Counted from the first letter of the stretch, positions 40,984 to 49,452 are shown. The stretch: 49,567 bases of DNA from Myxococcota bacterium (GCA_023150805.1 JAKLKF010000016.1:1-49567), one strand, 5' to 3'. Notes: a model not told the origin generated them from the sequence alone. Program-made: numbers and translations.

Positions 40984-42915
40984 CTACCAGGCGTCGGCGG
41001 GCACCCGGAACACGCGGCCGGCGGTAGGCGCCGCGCCCGGCGCGCCGATGAGCAGGTCCAGCACTCCGTCGCCACCCAGGTCGTCCAGCGCGACGGCGCG
41101 GCCGGCCTCGTCCTCGGGGCCGTCGCCGACCAGGCGCACCTGGGCACGCGACAGCGACAGCACGCCCTCCACCCCGCCGAAGACCAGGTAGGTCGTGCCC
41201 AGTCCGTGGTCGGCCTCGCCGCGTAGGGGGTAGCTCAGCACGATGTCATTGCGGGCGTCCCCGTCCAGGTCCCGGGTGGCGGACAAGGCGAGTCCCAGGT
41301 CCTGCGGGTCGGTGCTGTCGTACTCCTCCTCCTGCTCCAGCCGGCCGGTGGCCGCGTCGACGCCCGTCGGCAGCGCGGCGTCCAGGCCGGTGAACAGGAA
41401 GGTCAGGCCCACCTTGCCGGTCTCGAAGCTCGAGCGGTCGAGGCCGATGGCGCCGACCAGCAGGTCGGAGTGGCCGTCGCCGTCGATGTCGCCGCCGGCG
41501 ACCGGGGCGCCCAGCATGGAGTAGCTCTCGGGGGTGGAGATGATCGCGTCGGCGTCCACCAGGTCCAGGTGGCCCGCGAGCGGCCCCCGCACCACGTAGG
41601 CCTGCCCGTGGAAGGAGCCCTGCTGCGGCGCGCCCACGACGATGTCGCCGTCGCCGTCGCCGTCGAGGTCGCCGACCGCGGCCAGGCCGCGCCCGGCCGC
41701 GCTGCCGGTCTCCGCGCCGAGCATGCGGTCGTGCTCGTCGATCGAGCTCCAGTCGGCCAGCGGCCCCGCCACCACCCAGGCCGCGCCGGTGCTGCCGTCG
41801 CCGTAGCCCGGGTCGCCCACCAGCAGGTCGGGCTGGCCGTCACCGGTCAGGTCCCCGCCGGCCAGCAGCGTCGTGCCCAGCGACCAGGAGGTCTTCGACG
41901 GCGCCAGCAGGGCCGGCGCGTCCTCGAAGGCCACCGGCGCGCCCGGCTCGGCGGCGAAGAGCGCGACCGCGCCCTGGCCGGAGTGGGTCGGCGCGCCGAC
42001 GGCCAGCGTGAGCACGCCGGCGCCGAGCAGGTCGTCGGAGAGGGCCACGGTCGCGCCGGCGCCGGAGCCGGAGACGCCCAGCACCTGCAGGTCGGCGGAG
42101 CTCGCGTCCAGCCCGCCGCTGGCCGGCTCCAGCAGGAGCGCCGCGACCGCGGCCGCCTGGTCTCCGGGCGCGCCGACCACCAGGTGGCCGCCGCGGCTGT
42201 CCAGCGCCTGCCCGTAGCGGGCCCCCTCGCTGGCACCCAGCCCGGCGGCGCCGTGCGCGTCCAAGCCGACCACGGTGCAGGCCAGGTCGACCTCGTCGCA
42301 GTCCTGGTCGACCTCGTCGGCGCAGATCTCCGTCGCCTCGGGGTGCACGGTCTCGTCGCCGTCGTCGCAGTCGCCCGCCTGCTCGACCCAGCCACCGTCC
42401 GGCGGGCAGCTCTCCTCGGCGCTGTCGGGGTCGCCCCAGCCGTCGCCATCGCCGTCAGCGTACCAGGTCCCGGTCAGGTCCTCGTCGATGTCGTCGTCGC
42501 AGTCGTCGTCCTCGCCGTTGCACAGCTCCTCGGCGCCCGGGTACACCGCCTCGTCCCCGTCGTCGCAGTCGACCGCGGCGCCGGGCTGGTGCAGCACCAT
42601 GCCCGTGGGCGCGGAGCAGGCCTCCACCGGCTCGGCTGGGACGGCCCAGCCATCCCCGTCGGCGTCCGGCACGTAGAGCGAGGCGTCGACGGCGTCCTCG
42701 TCGATGTCGTCGTCGCAGTCGTCGTCCTGGCCGTTGCACAGCTCCGCGGCGTCGGGGTGGATCGCCTCGTCGGTGTCGTCGCAGTCCTCGCCGCCGTGTG
42801 CGACGCCGACGTGGCCGTCTTCGTCTGCGTCCAGGCGCTGGGACAGCTCGTCCTGGGTGATGGGCCAGCCACAGGCGGCCAGCGCCAGCAACGGTGCCCA
42901 GGCGGCGCGCCTCAC
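40984..42915 (-). CDS. MopE-repeat / FG-GAP beta-propeller lipoprotein
   Basis: 643 residues. GTG at 42915 overlaps the kinase stop as GTGA and gives a clean signal (VRRAAWAPLLALAAC); a longer in-frame ATG at 42945 lies inside the kinase gene. Residues about 30-215 hold acidic MopE-type repeats (EDCDDTDEAIHPDAAELC; DDDCDDDIDED; DGDGDGWGDPD) likely to bind calcium or copper. Residues about 225-640 form an integrin-like FG-GAP propeller with recurrent calcium loops (GDLTGDGQPDLLVGDPGYG; GDLDGDGDGDIVVGAPQ; GDIDGDGHSDLLVGA). The protein should be surface exposed. Coupling to a kinase is unusual and points to shared regulation. Confidence 0.88.
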   Translation of the reverse strand: MRRAAWAPLLALAACGWPITQDELSQRLDADEDGHVGVAHGGEDCDDTDEAIHPDAAELCNGQDDDCDDDIDEDAVDASLYVPDADGDGWAVPAEPVEACSAPTGMVLHQPGAAVDCDDGDEAVYPGAEELCNGEDDDCDDDIDEDLTGTWYADGDGDGWGDPDSAEESCPPDGGWVEQAGDCDDGDETVHPEATEICADEVDQDCDEVDLACTVVGLDAHGAAGLGASEGARYGQALDSRGGHLVVGAPGDQAAAVAALLLEPASGGLDASSADLQVLGVSGSGAGATVALSDDLLGAGVLTLAVGAPTHSGQGAVALFAAEPGAPVAFEDAPALLAPSKTSWSLGTTLLAGGDLTGDGQPDLLVGDPGYGDGSTGAAWVVAGPLADWSSIDEHDRMLGAETGSAAGRGLAAVGDLDGDGDGDIVVGAPQQGSFHGQAYVVRGPLAGHLDLVDADAIISTPESYSMLGAPVAGGDIDGDGHSDLLVGAIGLDRSSFETGKVGLTFLFTGLDAALPTGVDAATGRLEQEEEYDSTDPQDLGLALSATRDLDGDARNDIVLSYPLRGEADHGLGTTYLVFGGVEGVLSLSRAQVRLVGDGPEDEAGRAVALDDLGGDGVLDLLIGAPGAAPTAGRVFRVPADAW

Positions 42916-44582
42916 GGCACGCACTTCACGAAGGCGGAGGTGCATCGCAGCTCGATCTCCTTGCCGGCGGGCACGGTGACCTGGCCGGCGGCCGCGGGGG
43001 GCCGCCCCTCGAAGGTGGCGGTGATGTCGTAGGTGCCGGCGGGAACCGGGCCGGGGGCGAAGGTACCGGCCGCGCCGCGCAGGGTCACGGAGCGGGCGTC
43101 ACCCGTCACGCGGACGGTTCCCCGGGCTGGGTCCTCCGGGGCGGGCGCACGCTCCGACGGGGCGGGCGCGGGCTCCGCCGGGGCGGGCGCACGCTCCGCC
43201 GGGGCAGGTGCCGGCGCCGTGGTGGGCGCCGCCGCGGGGGTGGGCGCCGCCGCGGGGGTGGGAGCGGGCTCCGACGGGGCGGTCGCCTCCGCCGGGGTGG
43301 GAAGCGGGGCCGCGGGCGGCGAGGGGTCGGTCGGCGTCGCCTCCGGCGCGGGCGAGGGGGGCGCGCGCAGGGCCCACCACAGCAGGCCGCCGACCAGGCC
43401 CAGCAGGGCCAGGCCCGCCGCCCACCGGAGCCCCGACCGGGGACGGCCAGCGGCGCCGGGCGAGGGGGGAGGCGAGGGGAGGAGGGGCTCGGCGGCGGGG
43501 ACCATGGTGCCCGAGGCCCCGCTCGGGGCGGGCGGGTCCGCGCCGACCGCCGGGGCCGGGAACCACGTCTCCGAGGAGGGCTCGGCCGTTGCGCTCCCTG
43601 GGGGCCACGAGGTCGTGCTGGGGGTGGCGGTGGGCTGGGAGCCCGGGGTGCTGGGCGTGGGCCCCGCACCCGACGGGGGCGCGGACCCGGCGGCGGGCAG
43701 GGGCTGCTCCGCGGGTGGCGCCGCCGCGGCGAGCGCAGGGTCCGACCACCGCGGCGGCGGCAGCGGTGGCAGCGACTCGAGGATGGCGGCGCAGCTCTGC
43801 AGCCGCGCCTCCCGGTCGGGCACCAGGCAGCCCAGGATCGTCGCCTCGACCTCGCGCGGGAGGTCGGCCCGCAGGCTGCGCGGCGGCGGGTAGTCGCCGG
43901 CGACGATGGCCGAGAGCAGGGTCAGCAGGTCCTCGCCGGCGAAGGCGCGGCGACCGCAGCACAGCTCGTAGAGGATGCAGCCCAGGGCGAACACGTCGGC
44001 GCGCTGGTCCACCCGCTTGGCGTCGCGGATCTGCTCGGGCGACATGTAGGCCGGCGTGCCCATGCCGGTGCCGGTCCGGGTGGCGCCGCTGTTGCCCAGC
44101 TCGTCCTCGACCACCTTGGCCAGCCCGAAGTCGGCGACCTTGGCGCACAGCCCATCGCCCTGGCGGACGATCAACACGTTGGCGGGCTTCAGGTCGCGGT
44201 GGACCAGCCCGCGCTCGTGCGCGTAGGCGACCCCGGACAGCACGTCGCGGAACAGGGCCAGGGCCTCGTCCAGGGAGGGGTGGTGGTGGGCCAGCCACTG
44301 CTCCATGGAGGGGCCGGCGACCAGCTCCATCAGCAGGGCAGGCGAGCCCCCCACGTCGAGCACGTCGGTCACCCCGACGACGTGGGGGTGGCTGAGGCTG
44401 GCCTGCAGGCGGCCCTCCTGGAGCAGGCGGCCACGGATCGCGGGGTGCAGCAGGCTCATCACCTTGAGCGCGCGGTCCGTGCCCAGGTGCAGGTGCCGCA
44501 CCCGGTACACGGTCGCCATGCCGCCCTGGCCCAGCAGGGCCTGGACGGAGTAGCGGTCGATCACCTGCCCCTGGCTCAGCAA
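42912..44582 (-). CDS. Hanks-type Ser/Thr protein kinase with TM and PEGA-like domain
   Basis: 556 residues from a TTG at 44582 with GAGG upstream. Kinase domain about 11-275: GQGGMATVYR glycine loop, Lys40, HRDLKPAN with Asp130, DFG at 151-153, GMGTPAYMSPEQ activation end. All catalytic residues are present. A Pro/Ala/Ser linker follows, then one transmembrane helix near residue 385 (WAAGLALLGLVGGLLWWAL). The exterior part is a Pro/Ala/Glu-rich repeat (EPAPAP type) and a terminal PEGA-like beta domain (ARGTVRVTGDARSVTLRG...GTYDITATFEG). It is the middle gene of a three-gene operon with envelope proteins on either side, so it probably couples envelope state to cytoplasmic phosphorylation. Confidence 0.93.
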   Translation of the reverse strand: MLSQGQVIDRYSVQALLGQGGMATVYRVRHLHLGTDRALKVMSLLHPAIRGRLLQEGRLQASLSHPHVVGVTDVLDVGGSPALLMELVAGPSMEQWLAHHHPSLDEALALFRDVLSGVAYAHERGLVHRDLKPANVLIVRQGDGLCAKVADFGLAKVVEDELGNSGATRTGTGMGTPAYMSPEQIRDAKRVDQRADVFALGCILYELCCGRRAFAGEDLLTLLSAIVAGDYPPPRSLRADLPREVEATILGCLVPDREARLQSCAAILESLPPLPPPRWSDPALAAAAPPAEQPLPAAGSAPPSGAGPTPSTPGSQPTATPSTTSWPPGSATAEPSSETWFPAPAVGADPPAPSGASGTMVPAAEPLLPSPPPSPGAAGRPRSGLRWAAGLALLGLVGGLLWWALRAPPSPAPEATPTDPSPPAAPLPTPAEATAPSEPAPTPAAAPTPAAAPTTAPAPAPAERAPAPAEPAPAPSERAPAPEDPARGTVRVTGDARSVTLRGAAGTFAPGPVPAGTYDITATFEGRPPAAAGQVTVPAGKEIELRCTSAFVKCVP

Positions 44583-44589
44583 GAGCGCC

Positions 44590-45444
44590 TCACCAGGCCA
44601 CCGTGACGACGCCCAGGGCCACCGTGGCGACGGCGGCGCCGGCAGAGGCGTAGAGCGTGCCGTTGGCCGTGCTGCGCAGCGTGCGGAGGCGGTCCTCCCC
44701 CACGGTCTGCGGGTCCTCCCAGGTGGCCGCCGTCGTGCGCGACACGGCCAGCAGGGTCCCGGTGGTCGCTGCGGCGCCGACCGTGCCGAGCAGCCACGGC
44801 AGCTTGCGCGCGAAGGGCCGGGGCGGATCGGCGTCGGCCAGGGGGGAGGGGCCGTCCGGCGGGGCCGGCGGGTAGGGCGGCAGGGGCTGGTCCGGCCAGA
44901 CCCAGGCCGTCCGGGTCACGTGGCCGGACTCGTCGAGCACCTGGGCGACGACGGGCCAGGCCGCGGGGCGCTCGGTCGCGTACCGCCCCTCGATCAGCAG
45001 CCGCCCCTCGGCGGGGGCCGGGTCGAGGGCCACGGTGGCGGGGTGATCGACGGACAGGGCCAGGTAGTGGTCCAGGGCCGGGTTGCCGGGCGGCACCACC
45101 TCGGCCGGGAAGGTGTAGCCGGGCTCGATGTGGCGCGCGGCCGCGAAGGACCGCTCGGCGCGTGCGGTGTCGGCGGCGACGAAGGCGGCCAGCCCCATGG
45201 TGCGGTGCAGCCGGGCGATCAGGCTGCGGCTGACCGACTCCTGCACGCAGGGCAGGGTCGCCTCTGCCTGGGCGCGCGCCTGCTCCAGGGCCACCGGGTC
45301 CGCGTCGGCGTACGCGGCCTCGGCCAGCTCCAGGGCAGCCAGGACCTGCGCGGTCGAGGTGGGGGCCGGGCAGGGCGGCGCCTGGGCGAAGGCCGGCGCG
45401 CCCAGCAGGCGCAGAGACAGGGCGAGGGGGAGGATCTGGGACAT
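44590..45444 (-). CDS. Exported protein upstream of the kinase, TPR-like
   Basis: 284 residues, ATG at 45444, with signal peptide MSQILPLALSLRLLGAPAFA. Residues 25-120 are helical in a TPR-like rhythm (AQVLAALELAEAAYADADPVAL; SRSLIARLHRTMGLAAFVA; ARAERSFAAARHIEPGYTFP). A beta segment follows (TVALDPAPAEGRLLIEGRYA), compatible with a PEGA-like module. A Pro-rich linker leads to two C-terminal hydrophobic helices (LPWLLGTVGAAATTGTLLAV; LYASAGAAVATVALGVVTVAW), so it is likely anchored in a membrane by its C-terminus. The kinase start lies 8 bases after its stop region. This type of gene often accompanies myxobacterial kinases; its biochemical role is not known. Confidence 0.75.
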   Translation of the reverse strand: MSQILPLALSLRLLGAPAFAQAPPCPAPTSTAQVLAALELAEAAYADADPVALEQARAQAEATLPCVQESVSRSLIARLHRTMGLAAFVAADTARAERSFAAARHIEPGYTFPAEVVPPGNPALDHYLALSVDHPATVALDPAPAEGRLLIEGRYATERPAAWPVVAQVLDESGHVTRTAWVWPDQPLPPYPPAPPDGPSPLADADPPRPFARKLPWLLGTVGAAATTGTLLAVSRTTAATWEDPQTVGEDRLRTLRSTANGTLYASAGAAVATVALGVVTVAW

Positions 45445-45637
45445 GGAGGGCCGAGGATAACCCTGGTCGGGGGCCCCGCGCCGCGGGCGGCTCCACCGGG
45501 CGCCGTCGTGAGACGGACTGTTGCTGCCCGGGTGAGGACCGGGTTGGAGTTCGCTGAGAAGCGAGACGGCAGGCCGGGCATCGGCGTACCGTGGGACCGC
45601 CGTCGCCGTCCCGATGGCATGATCGCGCCGGGAGCCG

Positions 45638-45683
45638 CCGTCCACTTGGGACGGACGAAGCGGTGCCCACGTGTCAGGTGGGC
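45638..45683. other. Two small stem-loops in the 271-bp divergent region
   Basis: The interval 45445-45715 separates the kinase operon from the YceI/cytochrome group. It contains CCGTCC-ACTTG-GGACGG (45638-45654) and GCCCAC-GTGTCAG-GTGGGC (45665-45683), the second about 33 bp before the YceI start. They may be operators or leader hairpins. No gene is seen in the interval. Confidence 0.35.
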
Positions 45684-45715
45684 GTCCCCGCCGCCCCTCC
45701 CCCCAAGAGGTCCCG

Positions 45716-46264
45716 ATGAACCTGTCCGCCGCCCTGCTCACCCTTGGCCTGGTCCTCTCCTCCGCGCCGGCCGCCGCCGCCTTCCAGGTGACTGGGAAGC
45801 CCAAGGTGACCTTCTACGCCGAGGGGTCCCCCGGCGCGCTGGACATCGAGGGCAAGTCCGGCGAGCTGTCGCTGTCCGACGACGGCACCACCGTCACGGC
45901 GAAGGTGCCGCTGGCCAGCGTCAGCACCGGCATCGACCTGCGCGACGACCACATGAAGAACAAGTACATGGCCATCGCCACCTTCCCCGACCTGACGCTG
46001 CGCTTCGCCCGCGCCGAGCTGAAGCTGCCGACCGACGCGGGGCAGAGCACGACCGGAACGCTGGCGGCGACCTTCAACGCCCACGGCGTGGACCAGCCGG
46101 TGACCGTCACCTACACGGTCAAGAAGGGCAAGAACGCCTTCGAGGTCGACGCCAGCTTCGACTACGACATCTCCAAGCACGGGGTCGAGATCCCCAGCTA
46201 CCTGGGCATCACCGTCGACCCGGCCCAGAACGCCAAGGTCCGCTTCGAGATGCTCGACCAGTAG
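45716..46264 (+). CDS. YceI-like periplasmic protein (second paralogue)
   Basis: 182 residues; ATG at 45716 with AGAGG seven bases upstream. Signal peptide MNLSAALLTLGLVLSSAPAAAA. The barrel begins FQVTGKPKVTFYAEGSPGAL and contains DDHMKNKYMAIATFPDLTLRF (split here as DDHMKNKYMA and FPDLTLRF), matching the D-x-HLKS-x-DF-x-x-x-x-P segment of YceI. A later strand GVDQPVTVTYTVKK corresponds to GVT-x-PV. It lacks the N-terminal DPxHS of the copy at 27570, so ligand choice probably differs. It is followed by two c-heme proteins on the same strand, which hints at a role in electron transfer or in carrying an isoprenoid such as a quinone. Confidence 0.85.
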   Translation: MNLSAALLTLGLVLSSAPAAAAFQVTGKPKVTFYAEGSPGALDIEGKSGELSLSDDGTTVTAKVPLASVSTGIDLRDDHMKNKYMAIATFPDLTLRFARAELKLPTDAGQSTTGTLAATFNAHGVDQPVTVTYTVKKGKNAFEVDASFDYDISKHGVEIPSYLGITVDPAQNAKVRFEMLDQ

Positions 46265-46308
46265 CTCCGCTCGGGTCGCCCGGCCCGCCCCGCTCCCAGG
46301 ACCCACCC

Positions 46309-47493
46309 ATGCTCCCGCTGCTTCGGGCCGCCCCCGTCGGGGCCCCCGCGCTCCTGCTGCTTCCCCTGCTCTCCTCGACCCCGGCCGCCGCCTACCCCTT
46401 CATGATCCGCCACGGCTACACCGGCTGTGGCGAGTGCCACACCGACCCCAGCGGCGGCGGCACCCTGACCGAGTACGGCCGCGGGCAGGGCGTGATCCTG
46501 CTGGCCAGCCGGTACGGCGCGCACCCCGAGGGCTGGGAGCCGCCGGACAGCAAGGACTTCCTCTTCGGCGCCCTGCCGCTGCCCGAGCAGCTCGCGCTGC
46601 AGGCCGACCTGCGCGCCCTGCTGATCCCCAAGCCCGGCGACATGCGGGTCATCGCGATGCAGAGCGACCTGGAGGCGTCGGTCGACGCCGGGCCGGTGCG
46701 GGCCGAGGCCAGCGCGGGCTGGGTCAGCGAGGGGGCCGAGCGCGCCTGGATCACGAGCAACACCGACCCGGGCGGCAACCTGGTCTCGCGGGTGCACTGG
46801 CTGGGCGTCCAGCCCACCGACGACGTGCTGATCCGCGCCGGCAGCATGCACCTGCCCTTCGGCATCCGCAGCGAGCAGCACATCCTGATGGCCCGCTCGG
46901 CGACCGGCACGGACACCAACGACGGCCAGGAGTACGGCCTGGACGTGGTGGCCCAGGCGGGCAAGGTCCGCGCCGAGGTGATGGGCATCGCCGGTGACTT
47001 CCAGGTCTCGCCCGACGACTACCGCCAGCGCGGCTACAGCGCGCTGCTGGGCTGGGGGCCCGAGAGCAACCTCGAGGTGGGCCTGTCCAGCAAGCTCACC
47101 CACGCCGCGCTGGACGAGGCGACCCGGGTGCCCGCGACCCGGCAGGCCCACGAGCTCTTCGGCCGCTGGTCGCCGACGCGGCCCCTGGCCCTGCTGGCCG
47201 AGGCGGGGCTCACGACCCTGGGCAGCGGGGGCAGCACGGCGGTCGGTTCGGTCGGCTACCTGCAGGCCGATGTCGAGCCGGTGCAGGGCTTCCACGTCCA
47301 GGGCACCGGCGAGTGGTGCGACGACGACCTGTCCGACGACGCCGCGCCGGTCGGCCGGGGCTGGCTGGCGTTGCAGTGGTTCGCGGTCACCCACTTCGAC
47401 ATCCGCGCGGACGCCTTCTACGGGACCCTGTACTGCACGCCGGGGACCGACCCCTCCTTCATGGGCCTGTTGCAGGCCCACGCCTACCTGTAG
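46309..47493 (+). CDS. Monoheme c-type cytochrome / outer-membrane beta-barrel
   Basis: 394 residues from ATG 46309, 44 bp after yceI. The signal peptide ends near residue 28 (SSTPAAAYP). A single heme motif Cys40-x2-Cys43-His44 lies in TGCGECHTDPSGGGTLTEYG; this matches the CxxCHxNPxGGGxRxxYG family that carries a heme plug before a barrel. From about residue 85 amphipathic strands alternate through to the C-terminus (VIAMQSDLEASVDAG; GYSALLGWGPESNLEVGL; FGRWSPTRPLALLAEAGL), with a short final strand ending AHAYL. It probably resides in the outer membrane and may move electrons through a porin-like structure. The next gene carries a related heme motif. Confidence 0.75.
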   Translation: MLPLLRAAPVGAPALLLLPLLSSTPAAAYPFMIRHGYTGCGECHTDPSGGGTLTEYGRGQGVILLASRYGAHPEGWEPPDSKDFLFGALPLPEQLALQADLRALLIPKPGDMRVIAMQSDLEASVDAGPVRAEASAGWVSEGAERAWITSNTDPGGNLVSRVHWLGVQPTDDVLIRAGSMHLPFGIRSEQHILMARSATGTDTNDGQEYGLDVVAQAGKVRAEVMGIAGDFQVSPDDYRQRGYSALLGWGPESNLEVGLSSKLTHAALDEATRVPATRQAHELFGRWSPTRPLALLAEAGLTTLGSGGSTAVGSVGYLQADVEPVQGFHVQGTGEWCDDDLSDDAAPVGRGWLALQWFAVTHFDIRADAFYGTLYCTPGTDPSFMGLLQAHAYL

Positions 47494-47499
47494 GTCTCC

Positions 47500-47934
47500 A
47501 TGACGATGCCCCTGATGCTCGCGCTGCTCGCCGGACCCGCGCAGGCGCTGTCCACCTTCCCCGCCGAGATCGAGGCCGACCTGGGCATGCCCTGCGCGCC
47601 GACCTGCGATCTGTGCCACTCCAGCGCCTCGGGTGGCGGCACGCCCACCCAGCCCTTCGGCCTGGCGATGATGGATCGCGGGCTGTCCTCCAGCGCCGAC
47701 TCCATCGCCCCGGCGCTGGACGAGATGGTGGCCGACGCCGTGGACAGCGACGGGGACGGCACCATCGACACCGAGGACCTGGCGCTGGGCGAGAACCCCA
47801 ACCCCGACGGCAGTCCCTTCTGCGCCGCCGGGATCGAGGGGCCCAGCTACGGCTGCCTGAACGTGGCGCCGGCCTCGGCGGGCCTGCTGGGGCTCTTGCT
47901 GGGCACCGGACTGGTGGCGCGTCGCCGGAGGTAG
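47500..47934 (+). CDS. Monoheme cytochrome-like protein with MYXO-CTERM-type tail
   Basis: 144 residues, ATG at 47500, six bases after the preceding stop. A short signal (MLALLAGPAQALS) is followed by PTCDLCHSSASGGGTPTQPFG, a CxxCH heme site (Cys36, Cys39, His40) with the same GGGT continuation as the upstream gene. An acidic EF-hand-like loop follows (DSDGDGTIDTEDLALGENPN). The C-terminus is YGCLNVAPASAGLLGLLLGTG-VARRRR: a Cys, a hydrophobic helix and a basic end, as in MYXO-CTERM sorting signals, which are processed to put proteins on the surface. It is probably a surface electron-transfer partner of the barrel protein. Confidence 0.8.
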   Translation: MTMPLMLALLAGPAQALSTFPAEIEADLGMPCAPTCDLCHSSASGGGTPTQPFGLAMMDRGLSSSADSIAPALDEMVADAVDSDGDGTIDTEDLALGENPNPDGSPFCAAGIEGPSYGCLNVAPASAGLLGLLLGTGLVARRRR

Positions 47935-47951
47935 CGATCTGGGTGGATGTG

Positions 47952-47967
47952 CTGTACACTTGTACAG
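47952..47967. promoter_or_regulatory. LexA (SOS) box overlapping the dinB start
   Basis: CTGTACA-CT-TGTACAG is a perfect inverted repeat and fits the CTGT-N8-ACAG SOS box. It also fits, with about two mismatches, the Myxococcus LexA motif as I remember it (CTRHAMRYBYGTTCAGS). TACACT (47955-47960) inside it is a reasonable -10 hexamer, so LexA would cover the promoter. The final G is the first base of the GTG start of dinB. Confidence 0.85.
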
Positions 47968-49205
47968 TGCCACCGGGCCCGGCCCGCATCTGCTGCCTGG
48001 ACCTCGACACCTTCTTCGTGTCGGTGGAGCGGCTCTTCGACCCGAACCTGGTCGGCCGGCCGGTGGTGGTCGGCGGCCTGCCCGGGCAGCGTGGCGTGGT
48101 CACCGCCGCCAGCTACGAGGTGCGGGCCTTCGGCGTCCGGTCGGGCATGGCGATGGCCGAGGCGGTGCGCCTGTGCCCGCACGCGGTCTTCCTGCCCACG
48201 CGGCACGGGGTCTACGGTCCCTTCGCCGAGCGCGTGCGGGCGGTGCTCGAGCGGTACACGCCCGTCGTGCAGACCGCCAGCATCGACGAGTTCTTCCTGG
48301 ACTTCCGGGGCTGTGAGGCGCTGTGGCGCCAGCCCTCCGACCCCGACGACGACGCCACCATCCTGCGGGTGGTCGGCCGGATGCGGCAGGAGATCGCCGA
48401 CCAGGTAGGGCTGCCGGCCAGCGCGGGCATCGGCGCCACTCGGGCGGTCGCCAAGATCGCCAGCGGGCTGGCCAAGCCCCGGGGCACGGTGCTGGTGCCG
48501 CCGGAACAGGCGCGGGCCGCGCTGGGGCCGCTGTCGGTGCGAAAGTACCCGGGCATCGGGCCGGTGACCTCGGGCAGGCTGGAGGGCGAGGGGATCACGA
48601 CGCTGTCGCAGCTCCTGGACCTGCCGCCGGGCCCGGCGCGGATGCGCTTCCAGCGCCTGGCCGACATGGTGGGTCGCGGCCTGCTGGGGGGCGAGGGGGG
48701 CAGCCTGGGGCGGGACCGCCCCGCCTTCCGCGAGCACGATCCCGAGGGGCTGGACGTCGGCAGCGTCAGCAACGAGCGCACCTTCCTGGCGGACGTCGAC
48801 CAGGTCGAGCAGGTCCACGACCAGCTCCGGGCGCTGACCGAGCGGGTCTGCTGGCGGATCCGCAAGCGCGGCATCCAGGCCCGGACGGTGGCGATCAAGG
48901 TCCGCACCTCGGACTTCCACACGGTCAGCCGGGCGCGCACGGTGCCGGCGACCCACGACGAGGCCCTGGTCTACGCCACCGTGCGGGAGCTGCTGGACCG
49001 GGCCTGGGACCGCAGGCAGCCCGTCCGCCTGCTGGGCGTGGAGCTGACCCACCTCTGCGGTCCCGACCGCCAGCTCGACCTGCCCTTCGCGGGCGCCGCA
49101 CACCGCCCCGCCGTGGGCGCGGCCCTGGACCACGTGCGCCAGCGCTTCGGCTACGACGCGATCCGGATGGGCGCGACGGGGCCCGGGCGGGAGTGGAATG
49201 CCTGA
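47967..49205 (+). CDS. dinB: DNA polymerase IV (Y-family)
   Basis: 412 residues from the GTG at 47967, the start nearest to the conserved N-terminus ICCLDLDTFFVSVERL; in-frame GTGs at 47943 and 47949 would put the SOS box inside the gene. Catalytic residues are Asp12 (first metal aspartate) and Asp107-Glu108 in ASIDEFFLD. Phe17 is the steric-gate position. Palm, thumb (PASAGIGATRAVAKIASGLAKP; RKYPGIGPVTSGRLEGEGI) and little-finger domains are present. QLDLPF near the C-terminus matches the sliding-clamp binding motif. The enzyme does error-prone translesion synthesis. No ribosome-binding site fits, so leaderless translation is likely if transcription starts at the -10 inside the LexA box. Confidence 0.94.
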   Translation: MPPGPARICCLDLDTFFVSVERLFDPNLVGRPVVVGGLPGQRGVVTAASYEVRAFGVRSGMAMAEAVRLCPHAVFLPTRHGVYGPFAERVRAVLERYTPVVQTASIDEFFLDFRGCEALWRQPSDPDDDATILRVVGRMRQEIADQVGLPASAGIGATRAVAKIASGLAKPRGTVLVPPEQARAALGPLSVRKYPGIGPVTSGRLEGEGITTLSQLLDLPPGPARMRFQRLADMVGRGLLGGEGGSLGRDRPAFREHDPEGLDVGSVSNERTFLADVDQVEQVHDQLRALTERVCWRIRKRGIQARTVAIKVRTSDFHTVSRARTVPATHDEALVYATVRELLDRAWDRRQPVRLLGVELTHLCGPDRQLDLPFAGAAHRPAVGAALDHVRQRFGYDAIRMGATGPGREWNA

Positions 49206-49318
49206 CGCGCTATCGGTGCTAGGTTGGTCGTGTGACCGGATATCATCGTGGGGGCATGCGAAGGCACGGAGCGGGTGGGTCTAGCTGCGCTAGGCAGCGG
49301 CCGAGGGCGAAGTCCACC

Positions 49319-49452
49319 TGCGTCCTCTCTGCCGCGCCTCCCTGCGTCCTCTGTGAGCTCTGCGGTGGCATCCCCAGGTGGGCGGGGAGTCCAGCCCGGG
49401 ACCGGCAGGAGGGGGCACCACGGAGGACGCAGAGGACGCGGAGGGATCGCAG
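49319..49452. repeat. Interspersed inverted repeat with GCGTCCTCTG arms
   Basis: GCGTCCTCTCTG...CTGCGTCCTCTGTGAGCTCTGCGGTG on the left pairs imperfectly with CACCACGGAGGACGCAGAGGACGCGGAGG on the right (from 49416), around a loop with GGGGAGTCCAGCCCGGGACC. The same CACCACGGAGGACACAGAGGACGC core appears at 231-255 at the other end of the window. From memory, such CAGAGGAC repeats are widespread extragenic elements. It has no coding capacity. Confidence 0.7.
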
